Numbered from the stretch's first letter, positions 49,305-62,540 are shown. The stretch is DNA of 64,000 bases from Linepithema humile (GCF_040581485.1 NC_090132.1:10799001-10863000); one strand, 5' to 3'. Numbers and translations are program-made. The notes: a model not told the origin generated them from the letters alone.

Positions 49305-50113
49305 TTACAAGTATTGACCACACGTCTTTATACATGATTTGAATAATTTGATATCGTCAATATTAATTAAAAGATATAAAATATTTGCATAATGTAAATC
49401 TAAATTTATGTAAGTACACAATCCCTGTTCGATACCAAAATAAGCATATTGTCCTTCGGTTTCATCTAAAGCGAGCATTTTAGTTATAAAATAATGTGAC
49501 TTGTTTGTCTGTAAAAGAGTTTTGGATGATTTGGTAAATTTGGCAATACAGGATTCAGAATGCTTAGTAAAGGATCTAGTGTCGAGTGAGGAACTCGACA
49601 TCCAATGGCCCAAGAGCGTAACTTAGCTGAAATTTCGTTTTGATTTTGATGTTGTCGAACTTCAATATCTATATCATCACTATTGCTGTCAACGCTGCCG
49701 TCAGATTTATCGCTAATGTTATTGAAATTAATATCAGAGTCACTATGGTTTTCAGAGTTAGTTTCCGAATCATCATTTTTCTCCTCATCGAATGTATTAT
49801 GAAGGTTAATTACAGTCTCTCTTCCGTCTTCGGTTCTAAAACTTTCTTTGTGGTATTCATTATACTCGGTCGAACTGTCTTTTTCACTACAGCATTCACC
49901 TTCACCAATATTATTTTGATAATTCCTCGCATTAGATGAAGATTGTGTATTAAAATTATTTGTTGCACTTAACCTATTCATAGCTTTTAATTTCCGTTTG
50001 AATTGAATAATTTTCCGATATTTTTGTGCGGTTAATCTACCCACTAATAATTTCATGCCTTTATCCATATTTGGAAGAGGAAGTGAATAAATTTTTATAA
50101 AACATAGCGGCAA
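49305..50113 (-). pseudogene. Transposon-associated protein gene (frameshifted)
   Basis: Frame 1 (49484-50113) has a basic start, an acidic Ser/Asp/Asn-rich middle, and LRSWAIGCRVPHSTLDPLLSIL. A second frame (to 49305) continues with SKTLLQTNKSHYF, YAYFGIEQGL and LLINIDDIKLFKSC. Similar motif chains (WAI, then TLL.T, then FGI..GL, then INIDG.PLFKS) are familiar to me from insect transposon genes of uncertain class. The frame change lies near 49520. Confidence 0.55.
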
Positions 50114-50145
50114 TAAATATAGTTATATACAAAACTCTATAATAG

Positions 50146-50834
50146 TGTAAGATGCAAGCAATAGCATCCGATAGACGGCGCCAGCGGACGGCAGCCGGTT
50201 GATCGAGAGCAGCGCCTCGATAAAATAGATCCTGCGCGCACGCATTCCCGCTCCTTATATCTTTATTATATCAAATTGTAACCGATCTAATTGCGTTTTC
50301 GATTATACCGGAATTGAACGACCCAGGGTTGATCAATCACTATTTTACTATAAATGCAAGTCTTTCATTGGTGGAGAGGTTGCAATGACGTCATTAACCA
50401 ACCCTGGGTCGTTCAAATCCTGTATAATCGAAAACGCTATAATTGTTCGGGAAATTTCTACGAAGTCGACTTGCGAGGCAACGTGAGATCAATTCTCACT
50501 CTCTATCGCCGAACCAGCCAGAACAGTCGAGAGAATCGAAATCATATAGAGAGACAGTCGTGTCGATATTCGCGCATTGAACTTAGTAATATTTCAAGTT
50601 GTACTTATAATATTAAAGTTTCATTATAATAGTGAATCCAAGTCGGTGTCGAATCATTTCTTAAAAGTGTCATCCTTTCAGTTACCAGTTCCCATCGAAG
50701 TATCGTCGTCGGTAATTTAAATAAATAACCGAGGTCGCGTATAGGACGTAACCGTTTGAGGCCGTTTGAAAATCATAGAAACTTTGTAATATCACTATTG
50801 AACATTTTATTAAGAAATTAAGGATCTTACAACA
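50146..50834 (+). repeat. Relic LTR related to element C
   Basis: Starts TGTAAGATGCAAGCAATAGC like the C LTRs and shares GGCGCCAGCGGACGGCAGCC and the segment GACGTAACCG near 50740. Later sequence diverges, and the right end is uncertain. A Harbinger MITE is inserted at 50291-50439. No internal retroelement sequence is attached. Confidence 0.75.
50291..50439 (+). mobile_element. 149-bp PIF/Harbinger-type MITE, copy 1
   Basis: Terminal inverted repeats of about 40 bp (TTGCGTTTTCGATTATACCG... and ...GTATAATCGAAAACGCTA). TSD TAA at 50288-50290 and 50440-50442. The empty site GATCTAA is conserved in the C LTRs. Confidence 0.88.
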
Positions 50835-50838
50835 GTAT

Positions 50839-50995
50839 AGCCGAGAGCACAAGCTTTTACATAAAGCATAACGCATAAGCATAAGGAAATTGATTGGTCT
50901 ATATATAAGCATAAGCAAATGCATAAGGAAATGGACCAATCAATTTCCTTATGCTTATGCGTTATGCTTTATGCAAAAGTCTGTGCTCCGGCCAT
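50839..50995. mobile_element. Palindromic MITE rich in GCATAAGCATAAGG
   Basis: Arms of about 60 bp (GCATAAAGCATAACGCATAAG and complement, with GAGCACA near the end) around a 40-bp centre. Ends GCCGAGAGCAC and GTGCTCCGGC. TSD not resolved. Confidence 0.7.
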
Positions 50996-51118
50996 ATCTC
51001 TTTCAGAAACAGTTTGTGAGGAAAGACTAGTGGACACTATGTGGATATATAAAACATATAGCGCTAGACAAAACTCTGGGCCATACCTAAACCATTCTAA
51101 TTTTCTTAGATAGACTAT

Positions 51119-51276
51119 GGCCGGTATTCATAGTCCGTTCTTATATTCAAGATTGCTTAAATAAGGATTTATATTCGCTCTCTTTGTCAGACACAATTTG
51201 TGTGTGACGAAGAGAGCGAATATAAGTCAGCACTTAAGACGATCTTGAATATAAGAACGGACTATGAATATCACCC
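51119..51276. mobile_element. Palindromic MITE with GGCCGGTATTCATAGTCCG ends
   Basis: Arms of about 70 bp with GTCCGTTCTTATATTCAAGA and complement; centre GACACAATTTGTGTGTGAC. Located between two diverged copies of a GCGCYAGAC...CTGGGCCATAC segment (about 51058 and 51354). Confidence 0.75.
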
Positions 51277-51279
51277 TTT

Positions 51280-52397
51280 GATTTGGTAAACAAGTAAGGC
51301 CCAAACTTTTTTTTTCCTGGCAGCAAAGACTGGCGAACGCTACTGATTAAACATAGCGCCAGACTAAATATCATTCTGGGCCATACTATAGCTCTTCTAA
51401 AATTTTTTAGATAAACTACGTCTTGGCAAACAAGTGAGGCCCATACTTCTGTCTTGGCGTTAAACTGGCAATTTCTATCAGGGTGTGCGAAGATGATTTT
51501 GATCGATTTTAATTACACAGAAGCAAATCACGTTGATACTGAAATCACAATATTGACGTACAATATCGCGCGCATTGTTTAATGAGTCCAATGTTTTACG
51601 AGAAACACTCGTAGTAATCATCCGTGCGCGATATTCACTTTGAAACAATAATAATTGCGAAAAGTACAATGCGATTCAAATGCAAAACTACGATTGCTCC
51701 AAATCATTCCGTAACTGACCGCGAAGCAAAGTTCATCAAATAATGATATTGCAATTCTCGTATTAATATTGTAACGTATCGCAAGCATCACGCAATAATT
51801 ATATAATACGAATTTTTCAGATATTGAAAATAATATTGAAAATATTAAAATAATTCGAATAAAGCGAATTAATCATAATAATTAATTGTTGTGTAAAAAT
51901 AAACTTTAAAATATGTAAATGTAAATGTTTATAATTTATTATAAACAGTATAATTGACATAGCTAATTATAAAAAGACAAAACGTACATACTTGGCGATA
52001 AGTGTATACCTATTGGATTTTTGATTTATTTCAAAATAACGTGAAAAACATATGAAGATTTCAATCATCTTTAGCACATGAAACTAAGTTATCGATACCA
52101 AAATCATATTGTAATGACAAGATAGAATCAAAACGCGATGTTTAATATGTTACATGTTACAACGGATATACGTCTTACAAAACATTTGTAATTATTTTTG
52201 CACGTGAGTTTTTTGTACAGTAACAATTGTAAAAAATACGTAATGACTTGAATATCATTCTGTGATCATTGCAGTAAACACGTTTCTCGAGTAATGTAAG
52301 CTAAATTCAAAATCAGAGCAATCAGGGAATATTGCGAGGCATCGACACTATCCAAGCAGTGAACCAATCGTATCGCAGTAACTGGGTTTGCTTCTTA
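51280..52397. other. AT-rich spacer
   Basis: Apart from the diverged CTGGGCCATAC duplicate near 51380 I see no gene or clear element. Confidence 0.4.
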
Positions 52398-52546
52398 TAG
52401 CGTTTTCGATTATACAGGATTTGAACGACCCAGGGTTGGTTAATGACGTCATTGCAACCTCTCCACCAATGAAAGACTTGCATTTATAGTAAAATAGTGA
52501 TTGATCAACCCTGGGTCGTTCAAATCCTGTATAATCGAAAACGCTA
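52398..52546 (-). mobile_element. 149-bp PIF/Harbinger-type MITE, copy 2
   Basis: Same length as 50291-50439 but inverted. A perfect 41-bp terminal repeat begins TAGCGTTTTCGATTATACAG. TSD TTA at 52395-52397 and 52547-52549. The interior is an almost exact complement of copy 1. Confidence 0.9.
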
Positions 52547-52909
52547 TTACAGTTGCACTCATTGCACTTAGCATACAATGTATATATTTAGGTTTGTTCG
52601 CGTTAGTATTGTTACGTATACTATAGATTGGAGCGTATTGGAGCATGTTGGGGCATACGATGCGAACAAACCTTTCGTTTCTTTAGAGAAAAACAGAAAA
52701 AAGAGAAGGTACAACAATGCAACCAAGTGCAACTAAAATGTACAGAGTTCTTTAATGTCAAAATAATAATTTATTTTTCTATATTTATCTTTTAAACAAT
52801 TAACTTAACCTTACCTAACCTAACTTAATCTGTTTTGACTTATCAAAGCTATTTAATTGGAAAGCGATTGCGAATTAGATGTCAAAAAACCACAGAACAC
52901 GTTCTATAG

Positions 52910-53730
52910 TTCTTGAACATGGAACAAAGTGTCAGCAAGATACTTGATATATCGTGGAAATTTGGAGGTAAGACAATTTAGACTAAATGGTCTAAAGGAA
53001 TCTTTAAATATCAATATCATATGTTTATCATATATTCTTATTGTTAGATATTGCTTTTCTATATTAAATTCTAAAAAATGTAGGTTGCAAATACAGTGGC
53101 GATCAAAAATTTTAGGCCAAATGGTTTTTTTCATATTTTGAGTACAAGAATAATTAAGTAAATATTGGTGTTCTTTCATCGTAAATTACAAGGTTCACAG
53201 TTAAAACTGAATACTTTTATGACAGCTGGCTACTCTTTTCTGTATAGTAATATTTTTTAAATATCACAAGGAAATCATTTGATCTGAAATTTTTGATCGC
53301 CACTATACATGTGACTCAATCTGTCACTATGGATTCTATTTGTTATATTTATATATAAGTATTGTGTGTATATATATTATAAGAATATATGATACTAGGT
53401 TCAACTATAAGGATATTATGTGTGTTAACTGTCTAAAAATAAATAATAATAAATATAATAATTTAGCATAAATTAAATTGTATTGATATTATATTAATTA
53501 ATGATATAAAGATGATATATTTTCTTCTTGCTATATTAGTCTTCTTTTTTGCAGTAACTGCAGCAAGCAATGATTCAGACAATGTTGCAAAGTCATTTCT
53601 GCAGCTTAAATTATGTCTTGATAATAATGGTAAAATCAAGAATATATTTACTGAAATGACAATAGGGCAGTTTTACAAATTTCTACATGACTTAGAAAAA
53701 GCAAAATGTAATCTTGATTTATTATTGTAA
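52910..53730 (+). CDS. COMMD7-like gene, last two coding exons
   Basis: Exon 52910-52967 (acceptor TTCTATAG, donor GTAAGA) encodes NMEQSVSKILDISWKFG. Exon 53555-53730 (acceptor TTTTTTGCAG) encodes TAASNDSDNVAKSFLQLKL and ends with the COMM-domain tail QFYKFLHDLEKAKCN before TAA. The phases match (the split codon becomes Val), giving the WKFGVT pattern of COMMD7 proteins. COMM proteins bind CCDC22/CCDC93 and act in endosomal sorting and NF-kappaB control. The intron carries a mariner MITE. I could not find the upstream exons, which should encode about 120 residues; an ATG at 52919 might start a short form. An AATAAA-like signal lies near 53860. Confidence 0.75.
53094..53305. mobile_element. 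212-bp Tc1/mariner MITE
   Basis: CAGTGGCGATCAAAAATTTT at the left and AAATTTTTGATCGCCACTA at the right, with flanking TA at 53092-53093 and 53306-53307. These are Tc1-type terminal repeats. It lies in the COMMD7-like intron. Confidence 0.85.
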
Positions 53731-55882
53731 ACAAATACAAAAAACATCTGTATTTGAATATTATATTTAGATATTCTTATAATGTACATTTACAAAAATT
53801 TAACAACTTTTTTTAAAAAATTTTTATATATATTATAGTTTACAGTATTTAAAATAAAAAAATTCACAATTGTAAAAATAATTTGACTTATCTCTAGTAA
53901 AAGATAACAATACTTTAAGTTCCTATGTATGACATTCACAAACATCATAATCTAATATCATAGGTCATTAATGATTAGCTTAGAATTTACAATGCAATTT
54001 ATAGCTCGGTTTAATCGGTAAGGAACTCTGTCTTTTAGAAAATTTCAAATATTATATCCTGAGCTTTCTACTTATCAGAATATCTTTTATTCGTTTCAAT
54101 TAAATTGATCCTTGTTTCATTTTCTTCTTTCCAAATATTATTTAGCATTTTATATTTAAAAATAAAATGATATAAAAATTTAATGTTGTAAAATTTTATA
54201 ATTTATTTTTAAAAAAGATATTCTGATAGGTTCTATTATTACTTTATATATAACCATATACATTTTTAAAAAATAATTAAAACATAACAAATAAATTAAC
54301 AAAAGAAATTTTAAAGTATCTTTATAAAAATATCGGATAATTACTGAGTTATCATATTTTTTTTATCGTTATCGAGTTTGGATATCAATTTTTATAAAAT
54401 ATATTTCTTCATATAGTATAAAATGAACTTTATCACCGATCATTACCTATATTACAAATATTAACAATACAACAATAGACATAAATAATGATATTTGCCC
54501 AAGAATCTGACTAATATTAATAAATATATATCTTATAAAACACACAGGCAAATATAATTACTATAAATGTTCTTCACTATAAATATATTATATTATTCTA
54601 CCAAAAAAGTTGAAATAAAACATCTTATACCTAAATTAAAATAAAATATCTTATACCTTAAGAGATTGTTATTCCTGTTAAAAAAAAAATTGTTCTTTAC
54701 CTGTCTTATTCCCTGTCTAAACTTCCATATATAATTTTTGTATTACTCGTAGAGTAATAAAATTATTTTGCAATTTATTATATTTTATTCGTACACACGC
54801 ATAATTCTGCTATCAATATCGACCCAAGTTTTCATACAGGTTCGGCTGTGTAGAATATATGATCTGAAAACAATATAAAATATATTTTATAATTAAATAC
54901 GCAAATATTCATTTGCGATATACTGAGTTTATATTTATAGTTATATATAAATATGTATAAATATAAGTGCGATAGGTTTTAGAAGACGAAATGAGTATGT
55001 GTTAACAGTAAATATAAAAATGAAAAATTTTATTTATTCTTTAACAATATACATATCTTCATAGTTCTATCTCCCAATTTAACAAAATCATGCAGTCATA
55101 AAAAAATCGGAAATATTGAGAAGAAATTTAACAATTAAAATTCTATAGTTTACAACAATAAATACGTTTTCATATAAAAAAATTACTATATCTCGTTAAC
55201 TAGCAATAAAAATATTTATATTACTAGATGCTTATATATACATATATTTATCATAAAACTTGCAAAAACTTTTTATAATATGACTGTAAAATATTTAAAA
55301 TATAATCTGTAATTTATTGTTAGTATATTTGGAATAGCTTTAGCTCAAACTAATTTATTAAATAAACTCTAATACACTCCTACATACCAACTTTATATGT
55401 GACTTTATAGAGAAGAAAAGAAAAAAAATACACTGTCAAATTTGATAAAAAAAATGATGTAACCCAGTATGAAATGGATAAAAAATATTTGCACAGCCCA
55501 TTTGTTATAAGATAATTCTATTATCTCATAAGAAACAAAAATATATTACTGCAAGATGTTTCTATATTGAAATACATTTTTATATTTATATTAATGTATT
55601 GTGTGAATAAAACATTGTTGTAGTAATATTTTTGTTGTAAATTAGTTTAATTGTAAATCTTAATTTTTAAATTATCCCACAGAATAGAATGGGATGCGTA
55701 AATATTTTTCTATTCACGATGTACAAAGAGAGACTTCTTTACTGTAATACTGTACTCTAAAGTACTATTAAGATTATCAGAATCAGTGAAAATGAAAACA
55801 ATGAGCCTTGTGTTAAGCATTCCAAATAATTAATATATCAATAAATTATATTTATAGTGTAAGATATATCTGGTTCTGGCAC
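53731..55882. other. Convergent intergenic region
   Basis: Very AT-rich; 3' regions of the COMMD7-like gene (plus) and DSTYK (minus). AATAAA-type signals lie near 53860 (plus) and 55030 (minus). No gene or repeat recognised. Confidence 0.5.
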
Positions 55883-58800
55883 TTAAAATTCTCGCATTTG
55901 TATGAACATAGAATAAACACCTGTTTGAAAAATTTTGGTCGTGTGAAAAGGTCGTGTGACAGGATTCATAGTTCTAAAAGCCTTGCGTCTAGGTGGAAGC
56001 GGACTAAATACAGCACCTCTCTGATTATTAGGCTCTGCTAATGCTAGCACAGGATGTATTTGTTCGGCTGAACTCTCGTGAAGCTTCTGTGCGTCGAGTT
56101 CTTGTAAGGACTTGCCTCTTTCTGCTTTCTGTTGTATAGACTCTAATACAGGTTGAATTGCACCGAGCAGTGGACGTTTGGATGCTTCTCCAGACCAACA
56201 CTGTTCCATTAATATCCAACATTCCTCATCAAATTGTGATAGCCTCTCAGGTCTAAGACCTAACACAAATGATATTTAATATTTTATATAACGTGTGTAC
56301 AAGATAACATACGCTGAAATAAGTAGTAATTTGAATCAGTAAATGTCAATTTGTACTCAAGTTAACTAAAATTGTCAAGATGTGTTTTTCTTTCCTTTAT
56401 TTAATTAATTTATTAAATCTACTCTATAGAAATCTTTATATACTTTTCTATATTTCAATATATTATACAAAAAAGCTAATTTTTATATTTGTGTTAAGTT
56501 TTGACAATACTTTGATATGATATGCTTGCTGTACCATAAATTACGAAAGCTTTTACAATAATAAAAATACAATAGCAAACATCGAGATATAAAATATAAT
56601 ACGTTTTTTGTTAGTGAAAAATTATCCGTTTGTAATATTAGTTGAACTAATATGTAACAAAATATCACCTTTTCGTACGCTTGTCCATAACTGCTCCTTG
56701 TTATGAAATTGTTCAAATGCGTATGGTAATCGAACCTTCCCAGCACATATGTACCAAAACAAAATGCCGAAAGCATAGACATCGACACTACTGTCGTAGT
56801 GACCAGACAGAAGTTCCGGTGCCATATGGATTGGTGTTCCTACGATACTTCCCGACATCATAGCTTCAGTAATACAGAATCCGAGATCCGTTAATTTGGC
56901 TCTGTTTTCCATATCAAGCAAAACATTCTTCAGTTTAATATCTCGATGGACTAAACCTTGCGAGTGAAGATAGCGTATTCCCTCCAGCACGTCTATTGCT
57001 ATTTGTGTACGTTCCAGCCATGAGAGACCAGTATGTATACCGCAATATAAATCACGGCTTAATCGGTCAGTGACTAAGAGAACTGCAGCGCCCAACCCGA
57101 ATCCTCCGCCATACGATTGATCAATGACCGATCCGCGAAGTTTCACTATCCTTTTATGATCCGGTATCGATCTCGTGTAGTAAACCTCCATCGCAAGATC
57201 ATTCCAGTGTCTTTCGTCTGGCGGAACAACTGATTTTACTGCACACGGTCCTGGTGCTCCACCCCAACTATTGCAAGCAAACACCACACCGTATTGTCCT
57301 CTGCCAATCTCTTTGTTATATTGAGGAATCCCAAAGCGGACTGCGTCCATCATCGACGTAGATTCCAATGCGAGTTTAGCTAATTTAGGCGCGTGATACT
57401 TCCGTATAGCTACCCTCTGCTCCTCGGTTCTCTCCAATTTTCCGGTATAATAATTTTCCAAGGATCTTAAAGCGGTTTGAAAGGCGTCGTGTGAGGATTT
57501 CAGTTTGTCTCTAAACTGCGTGGAAATTGCCCTCGCTAATCTCGCTGCTGATAGGGAATTCAAGATGTCGATGGTAATCTTCCTTCTCCAAGCTATGTTC
57601 AAAGTCGGAGTGGGTGCCCATGGTAATGGTAAGGACTGGAAGAGTTGTCTTAATCTTTCCAAGAACGAATGCACTAAGGATGGTGACGAATTGTGCAGTT
57701 CGATGTTGTAAGCCGCGGAAAGTATTTGCTTTAAGGCGTCGCTAGCCAGTAAAGTGCTGTCGTGCTCGTAGTTATTTTCCAGACTTATTAAACAACGTTG
57801 AAGAGTTCCGACAAAAGTCTCTCGAAGACAATTAACCGAGTTTACGAGCTCCTTTGCGACTTTCTCACCCAAGCGACTCAACACAAATCGCTGAACTTCC
57901 GACATCGCGACGCGAACAGTAACAGTCCACTCCCTTTCATTATCATCGTTAAGAATACTCTGATATCGATAAACATCAGATCCCGCTATGTCATCTTTCA
58001 TTTCCTGAATAATACATTGTATCAGCTCAGTTAGCTCCAATTGCTGCTCATTAACAACTTTCATTAGACTAGCATAAAGTTCATTTTCTTTTTGTTGAGC
58101 ATACTGTATTCTTCTAGGAGTAATCTGTATTTTTCGTGCCATGTCAAATGCACTTAAGATAAATTTACGCAAACTGGTCGTGTGTATTTCGTTCAAATAA
58201 GTACTAGCATTAATCAGATAGTTTTGCAAGCAGCCGCGCGTAAAATGTAAGACTCGATCCGTTCTTTTGCATGAATCCACCAGATTGCTCGAATTATTAA
58301 TATATTGTTCACCGACAAGCCACGTTAATTGATGAACTTCCACAGATTCTTCCATACCAAGGAATCCTAAACTGCTTAATTGATCTAGCCATGTTAAACC
58401 AAGTGAATTCATTTTGTCAATATTAATACTATCATCGCTCTTCGACTCCTTAGAAACGCCTGGTACTTCTAATCGACTTTGCAGACTATGCTGCTCAGAC
58501 TCAGTCAATTCCGCATCTGTGCCATCCAAAGAAATATTAGCTAATGATGATATGAATAAAATCGGATTATAAGGATAAGTCTCCTTTAAATCTCTCAACT
58601 CTTCCAAATTTTCTTCCGTCAATGGTTGCTCCCCAAGAGCATAAAGAAATATAGGTAAAATTTTTAGAGAACCTTTTTCAAGAATTTTTATCACTCCATT
58701 GTTTGGAACAACAAATATTTGAACACCTTCTTTCAGCACTTCTTGATTTAATTTCACTTCTAATATTGTAGGACAATTAATATCTTCGCTTATTGACTTG

Positions 58801-59292
58801 GCTAGATCTTCGATAGGAAGTGTGCTCCATGATTTTTCATTTGCTTGTAGTGTCTCTACTACCTCGTACTCTAAACCTAATGTAAGATTGACATGATTTG
58901 TTTGACCATAAGTAAGTTTGACCCATCTCCACGAATCATTGGACAATGGCAAAATATCAGCTGAGAGTAAGTTGTTAACTAGCGAAGCTTTAGCTTTATT
59001 GTCTTGTCCAAAGACGACTATTGCAGGAATATTATCGAGAATGTGTGTCACTTTATTCAAGGTCAATGGGGGTAGTAATTCCTCGATAATGTTCTCTGTA
59101 AAAAATATTTGCATTAGATTAATTGGTATAGGTTTGACTGAAAATTTAAACGTATAATGGATAATTACCTCCAGGAAAAAAGTTTTCAAGCTTTATGATT
59201 TCCAGTGTACGTTGTGTCTCTTCAAATATGTGACGTAGTTGATTTCTATTTCGTTGATATCTCCTGAATTCTTGTGGTAAGTTGCTTACCAT
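55883..59292 (-). CDS. Dstyk: DSTYK, dual serine/threonine and tyrosine protein kinase
   Basis: Three coding exons: 59169-59292 (ATG at 59292), 56669-59095 and 55883-56259, together 976 codons including the stop; vertebrate DSTYK has about 930 residues. Introns have phase 1 junctions with GTAATT, GTGATA, TTACAG and TGTTAG borders. The N-terminal two thirds is the long helical, GTPase-like regulatory region (VVFGQDNKAKASLVNNLL near residue 62). The kinase has GRGQYGVV near 636, CAVKSV near 660, HRDIKLKN near 758, DLG instead of DFG near 777 and HMAPELLSG near 800. This protein acts in cytoplasmic receptor signalling. The tail after ECWILMEQCW is longer than I expect. All catalytic motifs are present. 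Confidence 0.93.
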
Positions 59293-61840
59293 TTTTCTTA
59301 TGTTATTGTTTAGTCATGTATATTTTCCACAAAATGGTCATACCCTGCCAACATTAATGCAACAATTAATAAAAGAAAAAAATACTTGTTACATGATACT
59401 TTTATATAAAGTCAAGCTTGAAAACACAATATTATGATAATGCACTAAACACTATTTAAATCATGTTTTAGCTTCATGATAAAGAGGTTAGACGGCATTT
59501 GCAATGTATGCAAATTTATTATCCTCATCAGCGATATAATAAACATATACATACGTACAAAGATATAAACTGCAAAGACAAACGACATGTACTAAATCTG
59601 AATCATATCTAAGAATAGTGCACATATTTCTGCATACATTCCTCAACAAAATTGATTAAAAACCAATTGCATACCAGTGTTTCGCGTTTTATTAAACGGA
59701 CAACGACAGATTGAAGTATAAGATTCCTCGGTAATAAGTTGTCATTGCAAAATTTGTTCCGTACTGCGTTATTCGGCGATCGAAACATTGAGAGTGTAAA
59801 CCACGGCATTGTTTTCATGCGTGATCAGTACTGCGTGAAAGCGGTTAACAGAAAACGCGCGGGTAATCATTGAATCCATGGTATCGCTCACCAGCATGAG
59901 ATTTTCCACAATTACAGTTTCATACAAATGTGAAGAAGATAGTTGTTCGCCAGGTCATCCAAGTATCAAAATTATCCAAAAGATAGCTTATGTAGAATCG
60001 CGGCGTATTGCGTACCAACGCACACGCCGCCGACATATGCCGTCGACGTATGCCGCCAACTAAACTCAAATAAAGCGCTCTGAGGGAAAGTACCGTTGGC
60101 ATTGCGTCGATTCATTTGTCGTGGTATGAAGGAAAACACGAAGAACTATGTGATAATGTGCACGCATCATTTAAGATCTATTTATATACATGCATTGTGC
60201 AATTCATCCGCATTGTGCTTGTTCTTTAGGCAAATTAAAGATAGAAATTTATTAAATTAAAATGACAATCTTTTATGAAAAACTCACGTGATCATCAGCT
60301 GTCCATAATTCACATTTACTGGAATTCCAGTTAGCCCTTTAGAACTCCAATTAGCGTAGAAAAAATATTTTATGATATATTTATGATTAGCAAAATTTGA
60401 TGTTCAAAAAATCACATCATATAATCTGTTATTTGAGATCAGCTTTTCGCGGTGTTTACAATCTCATAACTGCACTGCTTCTTCGTTCTTTTATTGCACC
60501 ACAGAATGTCTGTCTGTGATTAGATAATTTAAATATTTATTGACATGATAAAAAAATACATACATTATGTATATAATGTGTATTATATATAAAAGATATC
60601 ACAGAATTTATATAATATGCAATATCTTTTTGGTGAATGTGATATGACTACTTATTGGGATATCAAATCGTTAATAAACATGTGTATGAATATCTGTAAA
60701 TTTTTTTCCTTCTCTTCCTCTGATTTGTTGGGATATACTCATCTGATTTGGTTTACTACATGGTCACAATATAAAATATTTTAATATAAAATTTTTATTT
60801 TGAGATATAAATTGACATAAGGCAATTATCTCTCATGTAAGGTGCAAACAAGTGTCAATAAACTTTTATTTTGCATTCAGCAGTATATTATCTCATTAAA
60901 CATATGTATACATATAACATCATTTGTGACTAAGGATAGGCAAATTAAAAATGAGAAAAATAAACAAGGATTTCTTATTCGTATATGTAGATATTATCAC
61001 ATGATAGCATAAAACTGCATCCTATTAAGCTTTCTTTCGCCTCTTTACTTGTTATCATAATCTATAAATAAACCAAACAAAAAAATAAGGGACATTGGTG
61101 CATGCAAACTGACACAAATTTACACTATAGCAAACTGAATAACATATTTATCTTTTACTGTTCTTGTGTCACTGGTCTTTCATCAAGCCTCGCACAACTA
61201 CATTTAAAACTCTGTTGAACATTGAAAGCAAAAAAATCTTAATCTGCAGTAGGAAAATACCATGTGAAGGAACAGATAGTTATAAAAAAAGCAAAAATCA
61301 TGAAAAATTATAACTACACGACTATTTATAAAAACAGATGCACACATATAATTTTTATTCAATGTATCAGGATACAGGTAGTTATTAAAAGAACATATAT
61401 AGGTAAAAAAGTTTATATAATATAGAAAGTATATTTTGTAGATTTACTTTTTCTGAGAACATTTTACGTCAAGCATTTTCTATTTTAACAGATATATGGA
61501 CAAAGCAGTATTGTGCACAAGAAATGTGAATTATAACCTGTATGATTTTTCACTCGAGAAAAACATTTGTATAAATCAATTACATTTTACTTCGTATTTT
61601 ACTTTCCGACAAATTCTAATATAATCTTGTCGGTAATTATTATTTTATTTTTATACATCGTATATGTATAGCACAGCACCATCACAGCACCGTATATACA
61701 CGTCAAGTAATTACTCCGATCTTTATGGCAATCTGTATACATTACTGTACTGTTATTGCAGTTTTGTTTAATGAGTTTTAGAACGCAGAAAAATCATAAA
61801 GATGTATTCACAATCAGGCAAATGTGTACAGCTACATAAT
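59293..61840. other. Upstream region shared by DSTYK and SAP18
   Basis: No coding sequence recognised. The part next to 59292 should contain the DSTYK promoter and 5' untranslated region. GC-richer islands at 59740-60120 may be promoter sequence. Confidence 0.45.
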
Positions 61841-62297
61841 GGGTGTTTACGATAATTCAAATTCGAGTTAGTTTCACTAGGGCCAAAAAATGAGATAGAC
61901 ATAACCATCTAGAACCTTTATGATTTATGAGAACTCGACGCTGTCTTGTATTGCTTGAGTTATATTCATTGAATTTATTGAGTTTATTGAGCAAATTTTA
62001 TTGTAATAGAAAAATGTCATTTATTATTATTATTAATTATATTATTATTAATTTATTAAAGAGGTATACCAACATACATACCAACATTATTTGTTTCTTT
62101 CATAGATTGATTTGCAGTTGACATTTTTCTATTACAATAAAATTTGCTCAATAAACTCAACAAATTCAATGAATTTAACTCAAGCAATACAAGACAGCGT
62201 CGAGTTGTCATGAATCATAAAGGTTCTAGATGGTTATGTCTATCTCATTTTTCGGTCCTAGTGAAACTAACTCGAACTTGAATTATCGTAAACACCC
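61841..62297. mobile_element. 457-bp MITE with GGGTGTTTACGATAATTC ends, copy 2
   Basis: Long inverted repeats matching 45327-45754. Direct repeat AAT at 61838-61840 and 62298-62300. The centre is slightly longer than in copy 1. Confidence 0.85.
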
Positions 62298-62526
62298 AAT
62301 GCTAAGTAATATTATCAAATAAGAGTATATAATTTAATAATAAAATACAAAATAATGATATAATGCGATATCTGATATAACGTAATATAAATTTACATCA
62401 TACACATGGCTGCATATGTATTATAGAATTTAATTTATCTATATATACCTTAATTAATTTTGATGTGTTCTAAAACTCATCAAGTAAAGAGTGTTGCAAT
62501 CTTTTTGTCAACGAGTGTACATATGT

Positions 62527-62540
62527 ATAGCCAATCGGCT
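62527..62540 (+). promoter_or_regulatory. CCAAT box upstream of SAP18
   Basis: GTATAGCCAATCGGC lies about 190 bp before the SAP18 ATG. Only a motif match. Confidence 0.3.

Noticed and set aside
52800..52835. TTAACCTTACCTAACCTAAC, similar to the insect telomere repeat
   Set aside because: Only about two imperfect units; too short to call an interstitial telomere.
59609..60102. Small ORFs upstream of DSTYK
   Set aside because: No recognisable domain, weak composition; likely promoter or untranslated DNA.
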